Source: JANXQG01 sp037147235 (GTDB lineage Bacteria > Planctomycetota > Planctomycetia > Pirellulales > Thermoguttaceae). From it: 11,438 bases of DNA. Positions within the stretch are counted from its first letter, which is position 1. Every line of letters begins with the position of its first letter. Made by a program: the position numbers and the translations under genes. Location of the stretch: NCBI GenBank assembly GCA_037147235.1, contig JBAWVO010000214.1, positions 1 to 11,438 on the forward strand. The letters are read 5' to 3'. The notes beneath the pieces are model-generated. The model had not been told where the DNA came from. It searched no databases and saw nothing but the letters and a program-made list of their open reading frames with translations. Below, one piece after another: positions 1 through 5,755 of the stretch.

Positions 1-741
1 CAGAGAATACAAAGCATACCTAAATGAGAAAACCATATTATGTCTACTCGACAACATCTTTCGGATAGTGGCACTTGCTTGCCCCCCCAAGCCCGATGCA
101 GCTTGGTCCAATCTGCGTGTCGCCCCCCACAGAATCCGATTGTCCCAATTGTCCGCAGTAAACTCATCCCATCGGCAAGGAATGCGATCATCGCGGCCGC
201 GGTTTGTGTTACGTAGGTAACCGCTCAAGTGAATGCGGCCGTGGATACGCCCCCTTAACTCATCTTCCCTAGGCAAATAGTATGAACGGAAGTCACGTCG
301 GCAAAGATCCTGCAAGAGATGACTGTAGTAATGCGCGAGGAAAAGGAGAAAGCGGTTCGCGCCAGAAAACTCGCGCCAGCCGTTATCAAACGGCAAAGGC
401 TCGTCGCGGTCAGCGAGTGCAACAAGCTCCATGAACCGCACAAGGCCTGTCCAATCGTCATCGTGGCATCCTTTGGGCATGACAACGATCAGGTGCTTCC
501 CACCATTATCGCAGTGGTCAGCGTCGTGTTGGCACCGAAACGGCATTATCCCTACGTAATGGCTACTCCTAAGAGTCGGTTCGCCGTCGAAAAACGTACG
601 GGTTAGCCAACGTTCCGTGTTGATATAGGGTGCAAGGTTCTCGCTTTCGGAGAACATCGCCCTGCGGACCTCTGGCAGCGTCGGTGAGTTGTACTCGCGA
701 AGCACGATCTCCGGTGGTAAGGTACAGTCTTCGCCGTTCAC
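1..741 (-). CDS. mcrC: McrC-like subunit of a McrBC type IV restriction system (3' end beyond the window)
   Basis: An open frame of 247 codons starts at GTG (741) and is still open at position 1, so the C-terminal part is missing. The GTG overlaps the TGA of the McrB gene as GTGA, which indicates translational coupling. Residues 163-170 read RGRIHGRI, and residues 189-204 hold C-R-W-D-E-F followed by D-N-W-D-N-R-I-L. This 'G+I.G+I ... CR..EF..D...NRIL' pattern is the conserved centre of McrC proteins, aligned by eye with GIKGRIEF and ANRI of E. coli McrC. In the family, McrC binds the McrB AAA+ ring, stimulates its GTP hydrolysis and brings a C-terminal PD-(D/E)XK nuclease domain, which would lie outside this window. 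A G7 run falls in the coding strand near residue 220. An unrelated function is unlikely given the McrB partner. Confidence 0.88.
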   Translation of the reverse strand, partial: MNGEDCTLPPEIVLREYNSPTLPEVRRAMFSESENLAPYINTERWLTRTFFDGEPTLRSSHYVGIMPFRCQHDADHCDNGGKHLIVVMPKGCHDDDWTGLVRFMELVALADRDEPLPFDNGWREFSGANRFLLFLAHYYSHLLQDLCRRDFRSYYLPREDELRGRIHGRIHLSGYLRNTNRGRDDRIPCRWDEFTADNWDNRILWGATRRLDQAASGLGGQASATIRKMLSSRHNMVFSFRYALYSL

Positions 742-2108
742 AGATCAGCCTCTTGTGGATTTGCTTGCAGGGCGTTCTCCAATTTACTGGGAAAGGTGGT
801 AATGATTGCTCTGTCGAGGTTCACAAAATCGGCATACTCTTCAAGTAATTGCTCGACCTGATGCTTACCCTTCAGGCGGACTTGCTCGATGTACATATTG
901 CCTTCCGCAGTCGGGATGAAGTAGGAATGTCCAACCCCGTGTTCGGGGTCTCCAAAAGCTTTGTTTAATGTGTCCATGACCCCGGCGAGCGCAACGCCAA
1001 TCCCCGGGCTGCCAAGTTTTCTCCAGACGTCCTTAACGACCTCGACACTCGGTTTAACAAGGTACAACCCAAAACGCCGCCGGATTGCCACGTCAATATG
1101 ACCGATGGAGCGATCCGACGAGTTCATGGTAGCAATGATGTACAAGTTCTTCGGGATGATCAACTCGGATTGGCCAGCAGACGTAGTGAACGGCAATTGC
1201 ACTTTCCTGCCCCGATATTCCAAGGCATAGACAAGTTCACCTAGTAGCTTCGGCAACATTCCTCGGTTGATCTCATCAATAATAAGCACGACCTTCTGCC
1301 CCTGCTCCAGCAGCCCTTGAGCCACCTCGCAGAGTTTCATGAATATCCCTGGCTCGACGGAGAATCCCACATTGTTGCCGTTGGCCTCCTGGGGGCCTGG
1401 CTTCGGCACAATGCCGCCGACGAATTGCTCATATTCATACGCTGGGTGAAACACAACAAGCTTATAGCGACCACACGCATCCTGGTCATCAAGTAAACGA
1501 TACACATCATCAACAGATGGATCGACCACAGGGGGAGTAGGGGGGGGAGCACTCAATAAGTCATACGCGATACGCTGGGCAAGGCGAGTTTTGCCGGTGC
1601 CCGGAGGGCCGTAAAGGATCACTTGGCGGAACTGCAGCAGCAGTTCGAGAACTTGATCCATGATTGGTTTCATGATATCATCTTCATCTTCTTCATCTTC
1701 TTCTTCTTCTTCACCGCCATCAGGCACAATAAAATCATTAATTCGATCGATCAGTTGAATCTCGACAACATTTGGATTGTCTTCGCGGGCGATCAGTGCC
1801 CAATCGTGATTTTCATTGGTATCAAATTGATTGTAAGAAAGAGAATAGTTTTCGTCGCCGATCCAGAAATGTTCAAAGATAGTGTTGAACGCAATTCGGG
1901 ATAAATCCCTTGCATTCGTACTGGTGAGTCCGTTGTACGCCCAACAATACAACCAGGGAAAACCCTGAGAGGACACGAGCAACTCACCATCGTCATTGAC
2001 CTCAGTGATCCAATGAGTAGGCCTCCCCATGGCAAATCTGCCGTGGGCTTGTGAGATTGTGTCGAATAAATCATTGACGGTTTGTTGGTTGACGGAAAGG
2101 CGAATCAT
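738..2108 (-). CDS. mcrB: McrB-like AAA+ motor of a type IV restriction system, with an atypical N-terminal domain
   Basis: This 456-residue protein has a complete McrB-type AAA+ core: Walker A GPPGTGKT at 167-174, the McrB signature FHPAYEYEQFVGG at 220-232, Walker B VVLIIDEINRG at 273-283, MNSSDRS at 328-334 (the MNTADRS motif of McrB) and an RRRF arginine finger near 343-346. McrB rings hydrolyse GTP and translocate DNA after recognising modified cytosines, and McrC does the cutting. Residues 1-125 form a separate domain with a WLYCWAYNG block at 52-60. It resembles the small ORF encoded just upstream and is not the DNA-binding domain of E. coli McrB that I know. An acidic linker (about 133-144, nearly all Glu/Asp) joins it to the motor and is encoded by a GAA/GAT microsatellite. 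A C8 run (1540-1547) encodes part of a Pro-rich loop. The ATG at 2108 has AAAGGGG seven bases upstream. Confidence 0.92.
   Translation of the reverse strand: MIRLSVNQQTVNDLFDTISQAHGRFAMGRPTHWITEVNDDGELLVSSQGFPWLYCWAYNGLTSTNARDLSRIAFNTIFEHFWIGDENYSLSYNQFDTNENHDWALIAREDNPNVVEIQLIDRINDFIVPDGGEEEEEDEEDEDDIMKPIMDQVLELLLQFRQVILYGPPGTGKTRLAQRIAYDLLSAPPPTPPVVDPSVDDVYRLLDDQDACGRYKLVVFHPAYEYEQFVGGIVPKPGPQEANGNNVGFSVEPGIFMKLCEVAQGLLEQGQKVVLIIDEINRGMLPKLLGELVYALEYRGRKVQLPFTTSAGQSELIIPKNLYIIATMNSSDRSIGHIDVAIRRRFGLYLVKPSVEVVKDVWRKLGSPGIGVALAGVMDTLNKAFGDPEHGVGHSYFIPTAEGNMYIEQVRLKGKHQVEQLLEEYADFVNLDRAIITTFPSKLENALQANPQEADL
1679..1712 (-). repeat. GAA/GAT trinucleotide microsatellite encoding the acidic McrB linker
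   Basis: About a dozen consecutive GAA, GAG-like and GAT codons (seen as ttc/atc on the plus strand) encode the Glu/Asp run between the N-terminal domain and the AAA+ motor of McrB. Changes in copy number would be in-frame and would change linker length without disrupting the protein. Confidence 0.8.
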
Positions 2109-2139
2109 TGGTATACCCCTTTAAGTTCTTTGTAAGTTA

Positions 2140-2201
2140 CGAATTTGTAATAGCTCCTTCTCCGCGCTAATCAGCTTGAAGATCAGCCACGTGGCTACCT
2201 G
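2140..2201. repeat. Degenerate 62-bp repeat, copy B (partner at 2949-3011)
   Basis: This stretch aligns in the same orientation with 2949-3011, matching at about three quarters of positions by eye. Shared blocks include CTACCTG, AGATCA, GCGCTAA and CTCCTTCT on the plus strand. This copy ends about 30 bp before the mcrB start, whereas the other copy is about 190 bp before the stand-alone domain gene. The two domain paralogues may therefore have been copied together with flanking DNA and then diverged. The function is unknown. Confidence 0.55.
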
Positions 2202-2235
2202 ATTACTGAATCAGTCTCTGTTCTGAACGGTTCAG
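2185..2235. promoter_or_regulatory. Cluster of three inverted repeats upstream of mcrB (candidate operator)
   Basis: Three inverted repeats follow within 51 bp. A perfect 12-bp palindrome, AGCCACGTGGCT, lies at 2185-2196. CTGATT-ACTG-AATCAG lies at 2199-2214. CTGAAC-G-GTTCAG lies at 2223-2235. They sit 77-127 bp upstream of the mcrB start in the only sizeable spacer before the McrBC pair, a suitable place for repressor or activator binding. The equivalent palindrome is not preserved in the related repeat at 2949-3011. The inverted repeats are seen directly. Regulatory use is inferred. Confidence 0.4.
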
Positions 2236-2278
2236 TACTACAACCGGCAAGCAATCCCCGGCGGCTTTCTACAACTTT

Positions 2279-2318
2279 TATCATAATATCCAGTCCAGCG
2301 GTCGCACGCAATGACTCC
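2279..2318. repeat. Interspersed repeat, third and shortest copy of the methyltransferase leader element
   Basis: This 40-bp stretch contains CCAGCGGTCGCACGCAATGA and matches the start of the leader elements at 3893-3938 and 5361-5405 in the same orientation, at roughly 33 of 40 positions against the latter. Here it lies between the stand-alone domain gene and mcrB, with no methyltransferase sequence attached. It may be a dispersed repeat in its own right or the scar of a lost duplication. Confidence 0.6.
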
Positions 2319-2331
2319 ATAATCTGCAAAT

Positions 2332-2757
2332 TCATGCCTGATCATCCAAAAGGATTTGCCTGAGTGATTCGCCAAAAGGGCTGCCGATCATGAGGTATGG
2401 TGCTCTTTGCGCCAACCCGTTTTCAACAGTGAGGTCGTCATTTAGCCTCATGCGCTGATCGCGTGCCCACTCGTGGTTTGCTTCGGAGTGGAATGTATTA
2501 TAAAAGCTTCCACCCTGCACATAACAACCGAAAATTTCATTTAACGCGGCACGTGATTGATCGCGTGTATCGGTCGAGCACATACCATTGATGGCCCAAC
2601 AATATAGCCAACAGAATGATACCCCAGCGCACCAAGCATTGCCATCCTTATCTGCGATGGCTTGCCAATTATTGGACATCCCACTTCTAAACCTTACGTG
2701 CATGATGACGTCTAGCAGTTCATTCGCACGCTCTATAGACACGCACAGTTTTATCAT
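2332..2757 (-). CDS. Stand-alone paralogue of the McrB N-terminal domain
   Basis: This 141-residue protein aligns along residues 1-110 with residues 1-118 of the neighbouring McrB. Both begin M-I-(K/R)-L, and both share the block WLYCWA-x-NG (50-58 here) followed by ST-x-x-RD-x-SR and an N-x-IF pair. A later NH-(E/D)-WA motif is also shared (94-98 here). The AAA+ motor is absent: after residue 110 the sequence is unrelated and ends at TGA. The ATG at 2757 is preceded by GAGAGGG at about seven bases, so it looks translatable. It sits 223 bp upstream of mcrB in the same direction. It could be a regulator or decoy that shares the ligand or DNA target of McrB, or the remnant of a duplicated mcrB that lost its motor. 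No enzymatic motif is visible and I do not recognise the domain family. Confidence 0.72.
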   Translation of the reverse strand: MIKLCVSIERANELLDVIMHVRFRSGMSNNWQAIADKDGNAWCAGVSFCWLYCWAINGMCSTDTRDQSRAALNEIFGCYVQGGSFYNTFHSEANHEWARDQRMRLNDDLTVENGLAQRAPYLMIGSPFGESLRQILLDDQA

Positions 2758-3083
2758 TGCAATCCCTCTCCATGTTCAAAGGAAGTAATTGTAAATGCAC
2801 TGTATTCCCGTAAACACCACGCATGACGCAAATGCGGCTCCTTTGAATGGGTCTAAGAATTAACTGAAACTGCCGCAAGAAGTCACCTCCACACCCCATT
2901 CCGCAACTTCACGACACATACCTTCCGCAGCAAATCCTTCCACAACCGCGAATTCACAAACATCTCCTTCTACGCGCTAAACAGAGTGAAGATCAACCTC
3001 GACGCTACCTGGATCATCTTCTGTTTCGCCCGGCCCAGCGTCATGGTCATCCGCCGAGCACCAAGCCAAACTCACCGCTCCCA
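2758..3083. other. 326-bp spacer with no convincing gene
   Basis: No start-initiated reading frame of useful length is seen here. The spacer holds copy A of the degenerate 63-bp repeat (2949-3011). It presumably also holds the promoter for the stand-alone domain gene. A weak minus-strand candidate is TTTACG, 15 bases, TACAAT near 2790-2815, too imperfect to call. A plus-strand frame without a start is open across 2857-3163, but nothing in it is recognisable. Confidence 0.5.
2949..3011. repeat. Degenerate 63-bp repeat, copy A (partner at 2140-2201)
   Basis: Same-orientation partner of 2140-2201, with shared blocks CTCCTTCT, GCGCTAA, GAAGATCA and CTACCTG. It lies in the non-coding spacer between the methyltransferase stop and the stand-alone McrB-domain gene. 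Confidence 0.55.
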
Positions 3084-3824
3084 TCAATCTGGCTTCCTCG
3101 CCAAATATATAAAGGCTCCCATGCCCACGCTAGACCTCTCTTTTGGTGTTGGCAGCGTGTAGCCGGCCGCCAAAAGTTCCCGCGACAGCCACGTGTCTGA
3201 AGCGAAACCCCACGGGAACGGTCCATCCACAAGCCACGGACCGTCCACAATCTCTTGGAAACGAATCTCCATCTCCGCTTCAAAATAACCATGCGGATAA
3301 CCCGTTTCGACAAGAAGAAAGCCACCGTTGGCGAGGAGTCGATAAATTCGACGCAAGCCTTCCTTTGCGTCTTCCTCGGAGCCGAAAATCCCAAGTCCGT
3401 TGCCCATCAGGAGAACCAGATCGAACCGTTCGCTATCGGGGACTTCCGAAAAAGACCGCAGCCAAGTTCCCGCGGGAATGATCCCGGCGCAGTGGTCACG
3501 GAGAATTGAGCTGTATTCGACGCCCAAAACTTGTGCATCGCCCCGAAGACCGATCGCATAAGACAGGTGCCGGCCGATGCCGCAGCCGATATCGAGAACC
3601 CGCGGCGGTGTCGGGTAGTTGGAAAGGGCTAGGCGAAGAAGTTTCTCTTCTTCGCGACGAACCGAAAGAAACACGCGGCAAGATGCCCAGCACTCGCCAC
3701 CATCCGACAAACACGTCAGAAACCGAACATCTTGCTCAGGGTGTGTCAACTGCCGAAGCATCGCGGTGGCGAATGCCACACCCATTGGCCTGTTGTCAGC
3801 AACATCGGGTTCTAGCAATGGCAT
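3084..3824 (-). CDS. Class I SAM-dependent methyltransferase (complete copy)
   Basis: A 246-residue Rossmann-fold methyltransferase. Motif I VLDIGCGIG lies at 76-84, an acidic residue ends strand 2 at GVEYSS (101-106), FDLVLLMGNGLGIFG at 134-148 corresponds to motif IV, and LLANGGFLLVETG at 163-175 to the post-IV strand. The substrate cannot be read from the sequence; the short fold without a target-recognition domain favours a small-molecule or protein substrate over DNA. The start at 3824 is chosen because GGAGGG lies five bases upstream. Longer in-frame extensions would run through hairpin repeats and into the nuclease gene. Residues 36-58 differ strongly from the second copy while both flanks are almost identical, and a shifted frame of this block (FVGWWRV) resembles FVRGYPV of the other copy. 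Local compensating frameshifts are therefore likely. Confidence 0.85.
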   Translation of the reverse strand: MPLLEPDVADNRPMGVAFATAMLRQLTHPEQDVRFLTCLSDGGECWASCRVFLSVRREEEKLLRLALSNYPTPPRVLDIGCGIGRHLSYAIGLRGDAQVLGVEYSSILRDHCAGIIPAGTWLRSFSEVPDSERFDLVLLMGNGLGIFGSEEDAKEGLRRIYRLLANGGFLLVETGYPHGYFEAEMEIRFQEIVDGPWLVDGPFPWGFASDTWLSRELLAAGYTLPTPKERSSVGMGAFIYLARKPD

Positions 3825-3938
3825 CGTACCCTCCAGAGGACTGCTCGTAGGGTGGACTTCAGTCCGCCTGTGCGGACTAAAGTCCACACTACTATCAACA
3901 TACCCAGGCCAGCGTTCGCACACAATGACCCCGGAATT
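3480..3938. repeat. 459-bp direct repeat, copy 1
   Basis: This block covers the leader, hairpin, ribosome binding site and first ~115 codons of the complete methyltransferase. It recurs at 4947-5405 in the same orientation and with the same length. About 95 bp around 3542-3636 are nearly identical in the two copies, whereas the part encoding residues 36-58 and the hairpin spacer diverge. Similarity begins abruptly at GATCCCGGCGCAG and ends just beyond GACCCCGGAA. The Rpn-family gene lies entirely between the two copies. Confidence 0.85.
3847..3892. repeat. REP-like long hairpin in the methyltransferase leader
   Basis: Two 21-base arms, GTAGGGTGGACTTCAGTCCGC and its near-complement, pair at 19 of 21 positions around a 4-base loop. 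The hairpin lies 23 bp upstream of the methyltransferase ATG, so it would fold in the 5' leader of the message. Related hairpins occur at 5314-5336 and 5494-5524, which marks it as an interspersed element. Confidence 0.75.
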
Positions 3939-3981
3939 TCTCGCCGTAGATGGATGGAGCATTGCACCTTGAGGGATCCTT

Positions 3982-4920
3982 TCAGTCCGTCCAAAGGCGC
4001 CGCAGTTCTTCGGGACTGGCCGCTGTTTCGACTGCATGGAGAATTGCTTCCAGCTTCTCTGAATTTTCGATCTGGCGTATTTCGGAGAGAAGTTGCGTGC
4101 CCTTTTCTCCAAACTTCAGCCGCAAGGCCACTTCAATGCCCTCGTTTCGTCCCTCGTTTCGTCCCTGGCTCAGGCCCTTCTCGATTCCAAGTCTTTCTAG
4201 CGTTGTTACGTATGGCATGAATCTTTCCTTCTCAAATCGTGTTAGTTCGTTCAAAAAAGTAATTTCCAGGGGTTCAGGAAGATCCATCATCCAATCGATC
4301 AGTTGGAACAGTTGTCGTACTTGTTCCGCATGCAACCCTCGCTGATAAAGCCCCTTAATCAAACGAAATTTTCTGTCTTTTCGCTCCCCCGGATCCCCGC
4401 GTGTTTCCAAAGTGTCCAGATGGGCCAGGACTACCGTGGCAAACAGATTGGGACTTTCTTCCAATTGCTGCCGTCGTTCCGCGTAGTCCAAAAGTTTCAC
4501 TATCGGAAACTGGACCCTGGCCTCGAAGCCCCAACGGCGGTAGCCAAAATTGTCCGGACGCCAATAGGGGTTGTCGTCGCCCAGGACCGCCAAGCTCACC
4601 ACTTCTCTATTATACCTATCGAAGAGACGGTAGTTGTAAACATACATTCGCTTCGCAAAATTCGGTTCCTCGGAGGTTTGCACCTCAACATGAATCAGAA
4701 CCCACTGCTCTCGGCCGTCTTTGAGCCAGACTTTGACCAGCTTATCGACGACCCGCCGCCCCAATTCCGCCTCGCGCACGACCTGCTGGAGTTCCGTATC
4801 GAGCGACTCAAAACCCCGGCCCCAATCGATCTCGCCGTGGGCCTGAGTGAAAAACAAACCAAGAAATGGCTCAAAATAGACATCGAGGGCTTCTTTCCAG
4901 GGGCTGTCGTAGTCGGTCAT
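3982..4920 (-). CDS. Rpn family PD-(D/E)XK nuclease / putative transposase
   Basis: This 312-residue protein resembles the PD-(D/E)XK 'transposase-like' proteins related to RpnA, the E. coli recombination-promoting nuclease. The catalytic core is visible as D59 in VVDKLVKVWLKDG and E79-x-Q81 in LIHVEVQ, the E-x-Q form common in this group. A helical, charged C-terminus with a 5-residue repeat (RNEGRNEG, near 258-265) is also typical. The start at 4920 is chosen because the protein begins MTDYDSPWKEALD, its ATG overlaps the stop of the shortened methyltransferase (ATGA), and any extension would translate methyltransferase DNA in another frame. Relatives make double-strand breaks and promote RecA-independent recombination; that role here is inferred. 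Position between 459-bp direct repeats suggests the gene arrived with, or caused, the duplication. Confidence 0.85.
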   Translation of the reverse strand: MTDYDSPWKEALDVYFEPFLGLFFTQAHGEIDWGRGFESLDTELQQVVREAELGRRVVDKLVKVWLKDGREQWVLIHVEVQTSEEPNFAKRMYVYNYRLFDRYNREVVSLAVLGDDNPYWRPDNFGYRRWGFEARVQFPIVKLLDYAERRQQLEESPNLFATVVLAHLDTLETRGDPGERKDRKFRLIKGLYQRGLHAEQVRQLFQLIDWMMDLPEPLEITFLNELTRFEKERFMPYVTTLERLGIEKGLSQGRNEGRNEGIEVALRLKFGEKGTQLLSEIRQIENSEKLEAILHAVETAASPEELRRLWTD

Positions 4921-5291
4921 TTTTGTTGCTCTGGCTTTCTGATGAGGATCCCGGCGCAGTAGTCCCGGAGAATTGAGCTGTATTCGACGCCCCAAACTTG
5001 CGACTCGGCCCGAAGACCGATCGCATAAGACAGGTGCCGGCCGATGCCGCAGCCGATATCGAGAACCCGCGGCGGTGTCGGGTAGTCGGAAAGGGCTAGG
5101 CGAAGAAGTTCCTTTTCTTCGGGACGAAGCGTGAGTAGCTCGCGGCACGGGGTCTGACGCACGGGATAGCCGCGCACAAATGCTTCAAAACGCACATCCT
5201 GCTCAGGGTGCGCCAACTGCCGAAGCATCGCGGTGGCGAAGGCCACGCCCATTGGCCTGTTGTCAGCAATATCGGGTTCTAGCAATGGCAT
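4917..5291 (-). pseudogene. Shortened second copy of the class I methyltransferase
   Basis: The frame encodes 124 residues, starting MPLLEPD like the complete copy and keeping motif I VLDIGCGIG at 76-84. After residue 115 (...YCAGI) it jumps to LIRKPEQQK and stops. The last residues resemble the true C-terminus of the complete copy (LARKPD), so this may be an internal deletion of about 125 codons and not a simple truncation. The strand carrying motif IV and the rest of the fold are missing, so catalysis is unlikely. Leader, hairpin and ribosome binding site (GGAGGG) are intact, and its TGA overlaps the ATG of the Rpn gene. The remnant may therefore now serve as a translated leader that drives the nuclease gene. 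Confidence 0.8.
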
Positions 5292-5405
5292 CGTACCCTC
5301 CAGAGAATAGCTTGTAGGGCGGACTTCAGTCCGCCCTTGGAATTGCATTTCCCCGACTCTCATCAACATACCCAGGCCAGCGGTCGCACGCAATGACCCC
5401 GGAAC
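4947..5405. repeat. 459-bp direct repeat, copy 2
   Basis: Partner of 3480-3938, in the same orientation and of equal length. It carries the leader element (5361-5405), a REP-like hairpin and the first ~115 codons of the methyltransferase. Together the copies bracket the Rpn-family gene, leaving only 43 and 26 bp of unique sequence outside its coding region. Confidence 0.85.
5314..5336. repeat. REP-like hairpin upstream of the shortened methyltransferase copy
   Basis: The sequence GTAGGGCGGACTTC is followed by AGTCCGCCC. The arms GGGCGGACT and AGTCCGCCC pair perfectly over nine bases. It is the counterpart of 3847-3867 in the other leader, but lacks the second half of that long hairpin. There is no following T run, so it is not a standard intrinsic terminator. 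Confidence 0.75.
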
Positions 5406-5643
5406 TTCGTCAATTCAGGTACGGCGAGGCTCGGCCGGAGACCGGCCACAACAAGGCATCCTCCATTTTATCGAACCTGCCGGACTACTGTGGGTCCGCC
5501 TGTGCGGACTAAAGTCCGCCCTACGAATACTTCCGACCTTCGGTCGGCGGCGTGGATCGGTCAGGAGACCGACCACAACAGAGAGACCGGCCACCACAAG
5601 GTCATGTTTTGAGCCCATCCGGCTCGTCGGGAAGGTGAATAAG
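5406..5643. repeat. Gene-free cluster of short interspersed hairpin repeats
   Basis: Two repeat families alternate here. Family 1 (GTAGGG/GGACT type) is at 5494-5524, sharing GCCTGTGCGGACTAAAGTCC with the hairpin at 3847-3892. Family 2 has dyads with a GGAGACCG core and a CCACAACA tail: GGCCGG-AGA-CCGGCC at 5433-5447, CCGACC-TTC-GGTCGG at 5533-5547, TCGGTC-AGGA-GACCGA at 5557-5572, and a half copy (GAGACCGGCCACCACAAGG) at 5584-5602. Such elements commonly mark intergenic space and recombination junctions. I see no gene here. Confidence 0.75.
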
Positions 5644-5720
5644 GTTGAATGGCAGGCTGAAAAGCCTGACGTACGACATAGACCGGACTCCATGTATGTC
5701 ATGTTTTATAGCAAGAAAAC

Positions 5721-5749
5721 TTGACAACAACGGACTGCGGACCGATAAT
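5721..5749 (+). promoter_or_regulatory. Near-consensus sigma-70 promoter for a leaderless antitoxin message
   Basis: TTGACA at 5721-5726 and GATAAT at 5744-5749 are separated by exactly 17 bases. The ATG of the antitoxin begins at 5756, seven bases past the -10 box, which is where transcription should start. The message would thus begin at or within a base of the start codon. No ribosome binding site is seen, which fits leaderless translation. This also argues against the longer in-frame start at 5645. Confidence 0.75.
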
Positions 5750-5755
5750 CTCAGT

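Noticed and set aside
319..606. Plus-strand 95-codon frame
   Set aside because: It is antisense to the McrC-like gene, whose protein has family motifs and coupling to mcrB. The plus-strand product resembles nothing.
2775..2847. 9-bp inverted repeat TTCAAAGGA / TCCTTTGAA
   Set aside because: The arms are short and 55 bp apart, which is expected by chance at this scale. No terminator or operator context.
2857..3163. Plus-strand frame without a start codon, considered as a transposase remnant (NISFYALNRVKINLDATW)
   Set aside because: A faint likeness to transposase C-termini could not be supported by any motif. Reported only as a degenerate repeat.
3984..4112. Longer methyltransferase start at 4112
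   Set aside because: The extension would overlap the nuclease gene and translate repeats. The start at 3824 has GGAGGG and matches the start of the second copy.
4303..4962. Plus-strand 219-codon frame
   Set aside because: It is antisense to the nuclease gene, which has D...ExQ motifs. No recognisable protein.
4921..5148. Longer start for the Rpn-family protein at 5148
   Set aside because: The extra 76 residues are the methyltransferase repeat read out of frame. The family-like N-terminus begins at 4920.
5406..5643. CRISPR array
   Set aside because: Repeats are of two kinds, internally palindromic and irregularly spaced. There are no uniform spacers or cas genes.
5415..5702. Minus-strand 95-codon frame
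   Set aside because: It runs through the hairpin repeat cluster and its residues reflect repeat DNA. No ribosome binding site.
5645..5755. Upstream start for the antitoxin
   Set aside because: The -35 and -10 boxes lie inside this extension and point to a start at 5756.
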